Source: Streptomyces sp. Mut1 (GTDB lineage: Bacteria; Actinomycetota; Actinomycetes; Streptomycetales; Streptomycetaceae). Taken from it: a DNA stretch of 64,000 nt. How positions within the stretch are numbered: position 1 is the first letter of the stretch; each line of letters begins with the position of its first letter. This document shows, in pieces, positions 50,801 to 58,800 of this stretch. The position numbers and the translations under genes are program-made. The DNA lies in the NCBI RefSeq assembly GCF_030719295.1, contig NZ_CP120997.1:6706001-6770000 (forward strand). Reading direction: 5' to 3'. Under the pieces are notes generated by a model that made no database searches, was not told the origin of the DNA, and saw only the letters and a program-made list of their open reading frames with translations.

Positions 50801-50961
50801 TTCAGGTCGGAGAAGTCGTCGCCGCTGTCGCTGCTGAGGGAGTTGAACAGGCTGGAGCGGGCCGGGATGGTGTAGCCGGTGAAGTTGGTGATCGCCTGGC
50901 CGTAGTAGTCGTCCGGGTCGTAGGTGGGCGTTCCGGAAGTACTTTTGCCGTCGTCGGCCAT
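47806..50961 (-). CDS. T7SS-associated 1,051-aa repeat protein
   Basis: ATG 50961. Residues ~1-180 form an unfamiliar globular head. Residues ~180-440 are a helical ESX/LXG-like region with a W-x-G in AAWKGKAASLFWHLLKEL near 240. Residues ~440-570 are 11-residue repeats of the form LNDGLNDSLND/LGDGFKD. Residues ~620-830 hold four copies of a ~56-residue unit with DGTLTT.FPDGS..LDP.TG. The last ~220 residues are Gly/Asn/Pro-rich with a DDYYDDYDS acidic patch. No signal peptide. Placed between WXG100 genes and the giant gene, it is a likely secreted or surface T7SS substrate. Confidence 0.8.
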   Translation of the reverse strand: MADDGKSTSGTPTYDPDDYYGQAITNFTGYTIPARSSLFNSLSSDSGDDFSDLKLFRMEISGQTMRAVSTDDYTRLSGFQQSTGEDYDLAFYDAGGDGAHDSVSLKKARIVMIGVGVGEDGRADLWGDGAISGGGEFEGSYSHVQWDSGPMAQYISGSKLALDELLNNHTTKGWSFSNLSVLDGNAVEFKSFEETGQSFDRAMQFFKDHSDVVNGWMKSLGEDQAAWKGKAASLFWHLLKELKTNYDGYVSQLGGRDYSPKNTTVGGYVPKSKLSDALAAAQTALKDAVTDLQTAWNSWAKDGKHDPHRHLVKVLDEVSAFVLKDNIQHVNVKTQYYGGYGGGGSYKTYSTTSEFKQTSAYGDLTQHTTWKKIADAAVKSWSDHADSVLKQPAIDALSNVKSAWADVTDAFDQEVTDKNSETLAEVLAKEEADIAKDEANANNDKLNDYLDGLNDNINTIGDGLNDLNDGLNDSLNDLGDGFKDLNDGLNDSLNGLGDGFKDLNDGLNDNLNGLNDGLNDSLNGINDGLNDSLNGLGDGLNGLGDGVNNLGDGLNNNFSTLNDGLNNGLGDGLGLNGDPDSPLGGPNPAALVPPITSLLNNDGLGNKDGKGGSSLLNTPLGGSTQLNDDGTLTTKFPDGSTQTIDPRTGLVTSTSPKGVTSTSQLNPGTSLLNPDGSTTTLNDDGTLTTTFPDGSSQTLDPKTGHVETLNPDGSLSESTLNPTDGAFSNPGGSTSQLNGDGTLTTKFPDGSMETLNPDTGQVTVTDPSGNVTTHQLNPGESFTNPDGSTTTLNNDGTLTTEFPDGSKQVLDPDTGRLTTTDAAGHTTTTDLNGDGPSLNTRIPDLDSLNHNGPDTDGLNTQGLDGPHTSSPLTHSSGLNTHGPGGSLNTSGGPDSNLDDYYDDYDSTPYGGGSLGSANPGAAALAGNPAAQSANGTPLNPMGMGGGGMPGMGGAGGGGQGTSERTRAVLTDPVGGARGGRGGRAAGVDEDEEIVYTRPTTSSSPYPVGGPGAAGQGCTTTESGDRAREAWLAEDDDVWGTDDGGAPAVIGR
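48470..49120 (-). repeat. Four ~56-residue DGTLTT-FPDGS repeats
   Basis: Within the 1,051-aa protein, the units DGTLTTKFPDGSTQTIDP, DGTLTTTFPDGSSQTLDP, DGTLTTKFPDGSMETLNP and DGTLTTEFPDGSKQVLDP recur at about 165-170-bp spacing, each followed by TG and a Thr/Ser-rich strand. They read like stacked beta-hairpins, as in YD-type or adhesin repeats. Confidence 0.85.
49250..49640 (-). repeat. 11-residue LNDGLNDSLND repeat tract
   Basis: About 130 residues of the 1,051-aa protein built from 11-residue units alternating LNDGLNDSLN, GLGDGFKD and GLGDGLN. The coding DNA repeats CGTTGAGCCCGTCGTTGAG at 33/66-bp spacing. Leu, Asn, Asp and Gly make up nearly everything, as in solenoid or coiled-coil stalks. 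Confidence 0.85.
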
Positions 50962-51021
50962 GGCACGGACTCCGCTGCTGGGGCTGAGGGGGTGGGGGAG
51001 AGGAGGACGCGGGGCCCGGCG

Positions 51022-51471
51022 TCAGCTGTCGGAGCCGGTGCCGCTCATGTCGTCGTCCACCGTGTCGAAGATGTCCATCAGCTTCTCGCCGTCGATCGAG
51101 GTCAGGCTGGCGCCCTGCGTAGTCAGCAGCGTGGTGATGGTTTCCTCGAGTGCGGACTCGATGTCGTCGAAGAGGACCTTCTGGCTCTTGAAGATGCCGT
51201 CCAGCGCGCCGCCCTGCGTCTTCAGCGCCTCGATCAGTGCCGAGCCACCGGTCGGGTCCTCGCTGTCGCCGCCGCCCATCAGGCCGATGCGCAGCATCTT
51301 GGCGTCGCCCGACGCCGAGCCCTTACCGGTCTCCGCGACCAGGTTCTTCAGCGAGCGGACACCCCCCTCGTTGTCCTTGCGGATGTTGAGCAGGTCGGTG
51401 ATGAAGTCCCCGACATCGTTGTTCTTGAAGGTCTTGAGCGCCGTCGAGTCCAGATGGGTCAGGTCTGCCAT
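51022..51471 (-). CDS. Small helical T7SS-associated protein
   Basis: 149 aa from ATG 51471, with GGAGG six bases upstream. Predominantly helical (LDSTALKTFKNNDVGDFITDLLNI, GSALIEALKTQGGALDGIFKSQKVLFDDIESALEETITTLL), no W-x-G turn, acidic C-terminus (DTVDDDMSGTGSDS). No signal peptide or membrane helix. Found between the WXG100 genes and the repeat protein; probably a secreted or chaperone component. I do not recognise a named family. Confidence 0.75.
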   Translation of the reverse strand: MADLTHLDSTALKTFKNNDVGDFITDLLNIRKDNEGGVRSLKNLVAETGKGSASGDAKMLRIGLMGGGDSEDPTGGSALIEALKTQGGALDGIFKSQKVLFDDIESALEETITTLLTTQGASLTSIDGEKLMDIFDTVDDDMSGTGSDS

Positions 51472-51586
51472 GGGTGCCTCCGGTGGCGGGACTCGCCGGA
51501 CCTGCGATTGGCACGGCGACGGTACGGGGAGATGCCACTGCCGCGCCGACCGAGGGCGGACCGGTCGGCGCGGTCGGGACGCGTGC

Positions 51587-51910
51587 TCAGCGGCCGATGG
51601 TCACTTCGGACCACATCTGGCTGAGGGAGTTCTCGCTGTACTTGTAGTTGCCGGAGATGTCGCTCAGGAGCTGCGCGTGCGAGGTGAGCAGCGTCTCCAT
51701 GTTCTGCACCGCGCCGTCCCAGGCGGCCTGCTTCCGGCGGTACGTGTCGCCGTCGTTGCCGTACCAGGTCTTGGACAGCTCGCTGAGCTCTGCCTCAAGA
51801 TTGGACAGCGTCTGGGCGATCGCCTTGGTCTGCATCACCATGTCGTCTGCCGCGTTCGACATGTGGTTGTAGCTGACGTAAATGAAACCGTCGCTCAGAT
51901 TGTCTGCCAC
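51587..51910 (-). CDS. WXG100 (Esx) protein
   Basis: 107 aa from GTG 51910, preceded by GAGG. The helical hairpin has the W-x-G turn in LSKTWYGNDGDTYRRKQAAWDGAV at ~48-52. Length and layout match EsxA/EsxB proteins, which leave through the ESX channel as heterodimers. The neighbour at 51995 is the natural partner. Two Esx genes beside eccB is the usual Streptomyces arrangement. Confidence 0.92.
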   Translation of the reverse strand: MADNLSDGFIYVSYNHMSNAADDMVMQTKAIAQTLSNLEAELSELSKTWYGNDGDTYRRKQAAWDGAVQNMETLLTSHAQLLSDISGNYKYSENSLSQMWSEVTIGR

Positions 51911-51994
51911 GGTCTGCCTCTTTCACACGGTGTTGAGGGGGGCGGCCTGTCCGGTAGGTCACCGGGAGGCCCTGGTGCCGACGAGGCGCCCGGG

Positions 51995-52333
51995 TCAGCC
52001 GACCAGCTGATCGAAGGCCGACTGCGAGGTGTTGTACGCCTGGTTGATCGCGTCGTTCGACGAACCCTGGGTCTTGTTGTGCTCGACAAGGCTCTGGTTC
52101 AGCCGGTCGATGACGTCCTCAAGGTTCTTGAGAATGACGTTGCACTGGCCGTCCCACTGAGCGAGGAGCCGGCCGTACTGGCCGCCGTCGCTGCCCTGAT
52201 AGCCGGAGCCCAGGGTGGACTTGGTGCCGTCGACGTCCTGGCGGATCTTCATGATCCCGCTGAAGGCCGATTCAAGGGCCTGGATGCCGTTCCGGGTTGA
52301 TGACTCGCTTGACTGCTGGCCGTCTCCCGCCAT
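51995..52333 (-). CDS. WXG100-like (Esx) protein, Y-x-G turn
   Basis: 112 aa from ATG 52333, with AAAGGTGGG upstream. First helix NGIQALESAFSGIMKIRQDVDGTKSTL, then LGSGYQGSDGGQYGRLLAQWDG, where tyrosine replaces tryptophan in the W-x-G turn, then a second helix ending TSQSAFDQLVG. It is a likely heterodimer partner of the 51587 product. It is the first gene after the 155-bp gap from eccB and probably has its own promoter there. Confidence 0.9.
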   Translation of the reverse strand: MAGDGQQSSESSTRNGIQALESAFSGIMKIRQDVDGTKSTLGSGYQGSDGGQYGRLLAQWDGQCNVILKNLEDVIDRLNQSLVEHNKTQGSSNDAINQAYNTSQSAFDQLVG

Positions 52334-52468
52334 CGTCCCACCTTTCGTAAGTCGGATCTTGGTACGAGCAACTTGAGCCTAAAGTGCGGCAAGTTGAGAA
52401 AACAACAAGCTGAGGTAGATCTGAGGTTGGAGCTCGATATTTTCCCGGGTCATTAACCGGTGGGAAAC
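52334..52468 (-). promoter_or_regulatory. AT-richer promoter region of the esx operon
   Basis: The ~135 bp before the first Esx gene are clearly AT-richer than the surroundings (runs such as GTTGTTTTCTC and GGGAAAATATC on the minus strand). They follow a hairpin after eccB. I cannot pick a convincing -35/-10 pair. The composition and isolation support a separate promoter for the esx genes and substrates. Confidence 0.45.
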
Positions 52469-52487
52469 CTCCCCGGCGACGGGGGAG
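52469..52487 (-). terminator. Hairpin after eccB
   Basis: CTCCCC / GGGGAG stem around a 7-nt loop, starting 2 bp beyond the eccB stop, followed on the minus strand by GTTT. It probably lowers read-through from eccDB into the esx genes. Confidence 0.5.
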
Positions 52488-52488
52488 T

Positions 52489-54015
52489 TCAGGAGTCGGA
52501 AGCGGCCTTCCCGGTAACCGAATCGGCCGCCCGGACACCCGGTGACGCGACGTCGGTCCGGCACTGTGTCGCGGGACCCGGCCCGGCCTTCCTCGGATCC
52601 GTGCCCGGTTCGGACCGCGCCGCGGCCTCCGTACTCAGGTCAGGGCCGGTGGGCAGCAGCGACAGCAGCGTGGACGGCACCCGCACCGCATCGCCGTCGG
52701 AGTACCCGAGGGCGGCCAGCGCCTCCGCGTCCGCGACGCGGTACTTCACCCCGTCGTCGCCCACCAGGAACGTGGTGTTGCCGACTGTCGCGCCGGCCGC
52801 GCCCAGCACCCGCACCAGCGTGCCGTGCCCCGGGCGCGTCACCACATGATCCACCGCCACACAGGCGGGGACCAGCGCCGTGGAGTCGGCCGCGGCGTAG
52901 GGCGACAGCGCGACCTGGTCGATCCGCACCGACGTCACCCGCACCTCGCCGCCGTCCGGATCGACCCGCGTGCACGCCGCCTGCCCGGCGGGCAGCCGCA
53001 GCGCCACCGGCGGGCTGTCCGGCAGCCCGGCCACCGACGGGTCGGTGCCCGCCGTGCCCGGCGCCTGGTGGGAGCGCAGATCGGAGACGCCGATGGCGAC
53101 GGCTTCCGGGGACGCCCCGTCGTACGCCTTCTTGCGCGTGTCCGGGTCGCCCAGCAGCAGCGCCGCCTGAGTGGCCGTCACCGCGTGCAGGCCGTCCGTC
53201 TGGAGCACGTAGTCCTGACTCACGGAGCCCGCCGCCATCCGGAACACCTGTCCGACCCGGGTCTTCCCGCCCGCCAGCGCCGGACCCGCCCCGCCCCGGT
53301 CCGCGACCTTCAGGGTGGCCAGCTTCGGGCCGCTGACCAGGGCGTCCAGGAACGCCGCCGACACCGGGCGGGGTGTCACCGCGCCGTAACCCAGCGACTC
53401 CGCGGCCCCCGACCTCCGGTCCAGCTCCAGCCGGCTGCCCTGCCACATCAGGTACGTGCGGTCGTCCGGCCCCCGCACCACCAGCGCCGAACCCGCACCG
53501 ACCGGCCGGGTCTCGACCGGGGCGCCCGGCACCAGGGTCGTCTCCTCGCCGTCGCCCGTGGAGCACACCTCCCACGCCGACGTCTCCAGGTCACCCGGGC
53601 CCGGCACGCCGTCCGGGGCGCCGGTGATGCCGACCGGTGTGCCCACCGGAGTGCCCTTCAGCGATTCCCTGCCCACCGCCGTGGTGCCCAGGTCCGCGCC
53701 GCCTATCAGCAGCGCCGACGCGTAGTTGCGCACCGGACGCAGCCGGCCGTCCGCGTACAGATAACGGGCGCCGGTGTCCTTGTTGACGATCAGGGTGTCG
53801 CCGCCGCGCCAGGCGTCGTTGCCGCCCGGCCGGAGCAGCCCGTACACGAAGGCGCCGGCCGAGACGAGGATGGCGACGATGATGCCGATCAGCGCACCGC
53901 GGGTGGTGCGTCCCAGCGGGCTCTCCGGGGCGTCCGGGTCGGCCAGCAGCATGCCCGAGGTCAGCCGCCCCATCATGAACGTGTGCGCTTGCACCTGGTC
54001 GCGCCTGGACCGCAC
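52489..54015 (-). CDS. eccB: EccB, T7SS membrane-complex protein
   Basis: 508 aa from GTG 54015, with AGGAGG seven bases upstream. The cytoplasmic start RRDQVQAHTFMMGRLTSGML is the EccB signature. One membrane helix near 40-62 (RGALIGIIVAILVSAGAFVYG) precedes a large extracytoplasmic part with the repeated beta strands TLIVNKDTGARYLY and VRNYASALLI and the C-terminal FLVGDDGVKYRVAD. EccB builds the outer face of the ESX pore with EccC and EccD. It is 53 bp downstream of eccD. Confidence 0.93.
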   Translation of the reverse strand: MRSRRDQVQAHTFMMGRLTSGMLLADPDAPESPLGRTTRGALIGIIVAILVSAGAFVYGLLRPGGNDAWRGGDTLIVNKDTGARYLYADGRLRPVRNYASALLIGGADLGTTAVGRESLKGTPVGTPVGITGAPDGVPGPGDLETSAWEVCSTGDGEETTLVPGAPVETRPVGAGSALVVRGPDDRTYLMWQGSRLELDRRSGAAESLGYGAVTPRPVSAAFLDALVSGPKLATLKVADRGGAGPALAGGKTRVGQVFRMAAGSVSQDYVLQTDGLHAVTATQAALLLGDPDTRKKAYDGASPEAVAIGVSDLRSHQAPGTAGTDPSVAGLPDSPPVALRLPAGQAACTRVDPDGGEVRVTSVRIDQVALSPYAAADSTALVPACVAVDHVVTRPGHGTLVRVLGAAGATVGNTTFLVGDDGVKYRVADAEALAALGYSDGDAVRVPSTLLSLLPTGPDLSTEAAARSEPGTDPRKAGPGPATQCRTDVASPGVRAADSVTGKAASDS

Positions 54016-54068
54016 GGTCGCCTCCTGCTCTCAGTGGTTCGTCGTCGTCACGGTGCCCTGCCGGCCCG

Positions 54069-55469
54069 TCATCCGTTCCAGCCGCGCAGGGCGCCGAAGA
54101 CGCCCAGCAGCCAGAGGGTGAGCGGCAGCAGGGAGACCGCCAGAAGGGTGTGCAGCAGCTCGGCGGCCCGGCCCCAGTACGGCACCAGACGGCGGCCCGG
54201 CACCGTCCACACCGCGATGGTCAGCACCGTCGCGACCACCAGCAGACCCACCACCAGGAGCACCCGCTCCACACCGGTCAGCGCCAGGCCCCAGCCGAAT
54301 GCCAGCAGCAGCAGACCCCACGCGCCGGGCAGCACCAGCACCAGCCGCTGCGTGGTGTTCACCAGGCCCCGGCCGTGCAGGAGCAGCAGCAGCGACAGCG
54401 CCAGCGCGCACAGCAGCGCGGGCAGCGCGGGCCGGTGCGCGAGCGCAACCAGGCAGGCCGAAGCCAGCACGCCCGTCGCCCCGTACAGCGCCGTCATCCA
54501 CTCGCCGGCCAGCTCGGTACGGACCGCGACATCGTTGCCGCGGTAGGGCTCGATGCCCTCCTGGAGCTGCTGGGCGTTGGTCGGCAGCGCCGGCATCCGC
54601 ATCCCCGCGAACCGGAACGACAGCGCCGGCACCAGACCGCCGAGCAGCACCGTCAGCATCGCCACTACGCCCGCCGCGGCGGCCGCCCGCAGGTCGAAGA
54701 GGGTCATCACCGCACCGCCCACCGCCGCGGCGAACGCGGTCAGCGCGGAAGCCAGGAAGACCGGCGTGCGCACCGCGGTGGCCGCCAGCGCGAGCACCGC
54801 CCCGCCCGCCCAGGCCGCCGACGCGCCCAACAGCCTCGCGCCCAGAACCTGGTGGGCCTGGGGCCCGCTCAGCTCGCCGCCCGGCACCAGCCAGCCCGCC
54901 AGGGCCAGCGCCGGGGACGCCATCAGACCGAGGACCGCCCCGGTCGCGCCGTCGTCCACCGCCCGGCTCGCCGAGGCCGCGCCGGCCAGCAGCAGCACGC
55001 CGGCGACGACGGCCGCGCCCGCGCGCAGCGTCACCGACGTACCCGGCCACGCCAGCAGCGCCAGACCGGCCAGCACGGCCACCGCGACCAGGGCGCGCAG
55101 CAGGTGCCGCGCCGCTCCCTCGCTCCAGTCGTGCAGCCGGTCCCGGGTGACCGAGGCGATCCCGTCGACCAGGTCGTCGAGGCGCACCTCGGGCAGCGCC
55201 TCGGTGCGCGGTCGCAGATGCAGGACGTCGCCGTCGGTCAGGCCCAGGGTCGCCAGCGTCGCCTCCTCGTCCAGCGGCCGCCCGCCGAGGCGCTGGAGTA
55301 TCCAGCCGTCGTGTTCGAGGCCGGTCTCCTCGATGTCCTCGCCCGCGTACCGCAGCATCGTCGGCAGCAGGTCGGCCACCGGCACGTCGGAGGGCACGGA
55401 GAGGTCGATGGTGCGGCCCGGGGCGCGCACGGTCAGGTGGCACAGGTCGGCCACGGAGGTGTCGGTCAT
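54069..55469 (-). CDS. eccD: EccD, T7SS membrane channel component
   Basis: 466 aa from ATG 55469. Residues ~1-90 form the YukD ubiquitin-like domain (CHLTVRAPGRTIDLSVPSDV, ADLLPTMLRYAG, LDEEATLATLGLTDGDVLHLRP). About eleven membrane helices follow (LLRALVAVAVLAGLALLAWP to LLAVSLLPLTLWLLGVFGAL). EccD dimers form the membrane vestibule of the ESX complex. It is the first gene of the leftward T7SS transcript and is divergent from eccC. Confidence 0.93.
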   Translation of the reverse strand: MTDTSVADLCHLTVRAPGRTIDLSVPSDVPVADLLPTMLRYAGEDIEETGLEHDGWILQRLGGRPLDEEATLATLGLTDGDVLHLRPRTEALPEVRLDDLVDGIASVTRDRLHDWSEGAARHLLRALVAVAVLAGLALLAWPGTSVTLRAGAAVVAGVLLLAGAASASRAVDDGATGAVLGLMASPALALAGWLVPGGELSGPQAHQVLGARLLGASAAWAGGAVLALAATAVRTPVFLASALTAFAAAVGGAVMTLFDLRAAAAAGVVAMLTVLLGGLVPALSFRFAGMRMPALPTNAQQLQEGIEPYRGNDVAVRTELAGEWMTALYGATGVLASACLVALAHRPALPALLCALALSLLLLLHGRGLVNTTQRLVLVLPGAWGLLLLAFGWGLALTGVERVLLVVGLLVVATVLTIAVWTVPGRRLVPYWGRAAELLHTLLAVSLLPLTLWLLGVFGALRGWNG

Positions 55470-55822
55470 ACCGGGACTCACGTCTCCTGAGCGTCGGAAC
55501 GGAGTGCGTGGCATGCGGTGTTGCAGGCCACTGAGGGGGAGGTGGCGCGAATGAGATGGACGACGGTTGAACGGTGGGGAGCGTGCGGAGGGAGGGGGTG
55601 ACGTGGACTTACGGAGTTGACGGGGTGCACACTACTGTCACTCCCCGAGGCCGTCGTAACGGGAGTCCCGGCAACATGCACGGCACACATACCGGCCGGA
55701 CGTCCCAGGACTCCGCCGCCCGTATGGCCTGCCCGTAGCGCGCCCGCCGGCGTCGGCACCCGGACCGTGAGCCTCCGCTGATGTACCGCCGCGTGCGTGA
55801 AGACCACTAAGGAGCCCCAGCG
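55470..55822. other. Divergent intergenic region between eccD and eccC
   Basis: 353 bp with no gene I can support; short frames here are shadows. It must hold the promoters for both T7SS arms. TTGACG at 55617-55622 and TACTGT at 55633-55638 resemble -35 and -10 hexamers on the plus strand but stand only 10 bp apart, so they are not a standard pair. No operator is obvious. Confidence 0.4.
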
Positions 55823-58800
55823 TTGAGCGTGGTCCTGTTCCGTCGTCCGGCCCGTCGCCGCGGACCCGACATGCCGAGCGGCGAGCTGACCCTCCAGGAA
55901 CCGCCGACCCTGATGGAGACCGTGCCGGACACGTCCGCGGTGTGGACGTACCTGCCGATGGCCATGATGTCGGTCTCCATGATGCTGATGTTCCTGCGCA
56001 TGGGCGGCCAGGGGTCAGGCATCTTCATGTACATCGCGCTCGGCATGATGGTGCTCGCCGCCGCCGCGATGATGGTCGGTCAGGTCATGCGCAAGGCGGG
56101 CGACCGCAAGCAGCGGCTGCGCGGCGAACGCCGTGACTACCTGCGCTACCTGGCGCAGAGCCGGCGCACCGTGCAGCGCACCGTCGTCGAGCAGCAACTG
56201 GCCCTCGCCTGGCGCCACCCCGAGCCCACCGTGCTGCGCTCCATGGTGCGTACCACCCGGCTGTGGGAACGCCGCACCAAGGACGTCGACTTCGCCGAGC
56301 TGCGCATCGCCGTGGGCGACCAGCAGTTGGCCCTGCGGCTCAACCCCCTCTCGACCAAACCCGTCGAGGACCTCGAACCGCTGTGCGCGCACGCCCTGCG
56401 CCGCTTCATCCGCGCCTACAGCACCGTGCCCGGCCAGCCCATCGCGCTCTACCTGCGCTCCTGGTCCCGGGTGCTGCTGCGCGGCGACCAGGACGCCGCA
56501 CGGGGCATGCTGCGCGCCGCGCTGAGCCAGCTCGCGGTCTTCCACCCGCCGGAGGAGGTGTGGATCGCGGTCTGCGCCGACGACGAGCACCGCGCCGAGT
56601 GGGAGTGGGTGAAGTGGCTCCCGCACAACCAGCACCCCCAGGAGACCGACGGCGCCGGACCGCTGCGCATGGTCGCCTCCGCCTTCACCGACCTGGAGAA
56701 CCAGCTCGGCAGCGAGTTCTCCGAGCGGCCCGTCTTCGACCCGGACGCCGTGCCCGGCCGCGACGAGCCGCTCGTCGTGGTCGTCGTGGACGGTGCCACC
56801 GTCCCGGCCGGCCACCGCTTCGACGGCCCCGGCTACCGCAACGCCGTCGTCCTCGACCTCTCCTCCACCCTCACCTGGCGCCCCGGCCGCACGACCCTCC
56901 GCCTGGACGTCACCCCCGAGACCGTCGCCCTGGTACGCACCGACCGCAGCCGCAAGGAGCAGACGACCGTCCTCGGCCGCCCCGACCAGGTCGGCCCGGT
57001 TGCAGCCGAGACCCTGGCCCGGCTGATATCCCCGTATCGGATGAGCCTCACCGCCGACGCGGTCGAGCCGCTCTCCGCCGACATGGAGCTCACCACCCTG
57101 CTCGGCATACCCGACCTGCACCGCCTCGACCCCGAATCCCTGTGGCGGCGGCACAACGGCTCCGCACGGTTGCGGGTGCCGGTCGCAGTCGGCGCGGACG
57201 GCCGCCCGGTGGAGCTGGACATCAAGGAGTCCGCGCAGGGGGGCATGGGCCCGCACGGCATGCTCATCGGCGCCACCGGCTCCGGCAAGTCCGAGCTGCT
57301 GCGTACTCTGGTCCTCGGCCTCGCCCTCACCAACTCCTCCGAGACGCTCAATTTCGTCCTCGTCGACTTCAAGGGCGGTGCCACCTTCCTCGGCCTGGAC
57401 GAACTCCCGCACACCAGCGCCGTGATCACCAACCTCGCTGACGAGGCCGCCCTGGTCGAGCGCATGCAGGACGCCCTTCACGGCGAACTGCTGCGCCGCC
57501 AGGAGCTGTTGCGCGCGGCCGGCAACTACACCTCCGCCCTGGAGTACGAGCGGGCGCGCGCCGGCGGCGCCGGCCTCGCCCCGCTGCCCAGCCTCTTCGT
57601 CGTCGTCGACGAGTTCAGCGAACTGCTCGCAGCGCACCGCGAGTTCATGGAGCTGTTCGTGATGATCGGCCGCCTCGGCCGGTCCCTGGGCGTGCACCTG
57701 CTGCTCGCCTCGCAGCGCCTGGACGAGGGCCGCATGCACCAGCTGGAGTCGCACCTGTCCTACCGGATCGGGCTGCGCACCTTCTCCGCGATGGAGTCCC
57801 GCGGCGTCCTCGGCGTCCCCGACGCCTACGAACTGCCCTCCCAGCCGGGCAGCGGCTTCCTCAAGAGCGGCGTCGAGGCGCTGACCCGGTTCCGCGCCGC
57901 CTACGTCTCCGGCCCCTATCGCCGTCGCGGCGGCGCCGTCGCCCAGGCCCGCGTCGCCAGCCAGGTCGTGCCCTGGACCGCCGAGTACGTGGTGCCCCGC
58001 GCTCCCGCTCCGGCTGCCGTCGAACCGGAGGCGGAGGAGGCGGACGACAGCTCCAGCCTGCTGTCGGTCGCGCTGGACCGGCTGCGCGACGCCGGCCCGC
58101 CCGCCCACCGTGTGTGGCTGCCGCCGCTGGACGCCCCGTCCCCGCTCGACGTCCTGCTGCATGGCCTGACCGTCGACCCGGAGCGCGGCCTGACCGCGCC
58201 GGGGTGGAACGGGACCGGCAAGCTGCGGGTCCCCGTCGGCCTCGTCGACAAGCCCTTCGACCAGCGCCGCGACCCGCTCGTCGTGGACCTCGCGGCGGCC
58301 GGCGGCCACGTCGCCGTCGCGGGCGGCTCGCAGAGCGGCAAGTCGACCGTGCTGCGCAGCCTCATCATGGGCCTCGCGCTCACCCACACCCCGCGCGAAG
58401 TGCAGTTCTACTGCCTCGACTTTGGTGGCGGCACGCTCTCCCAGCTCACCGGGCTGCCGCACGTCGCCGGTGTCGCCGCCCGCCTCGACGCGGACCGGAT
58501 CGGCCGCACCGTGGCCGAGGTCACCGCCGTGCTCACCCGTCGCGAGCAGTTCTTCCTGGAGCACGGCATCGACTCGATGGCCACCTACCGGCGCCGCCGC
58601 GCAGCCGGGGAGTTCCCCGACGAGCCGCACGGAGACATCTTCCTGGTGATCGACGGCTGGTCCACGGTCCGGCAGAACCTCGACCAGTTCATCCCGACGT
58701 TCAACCAGATCGCCACCGGCGGCCTCAACTACGGCATCCACCTGATCGTCGCGACCTCGCGCTGGCTGGAGCTGACCGCCCCGGTGCGCGACCAGGCCGC

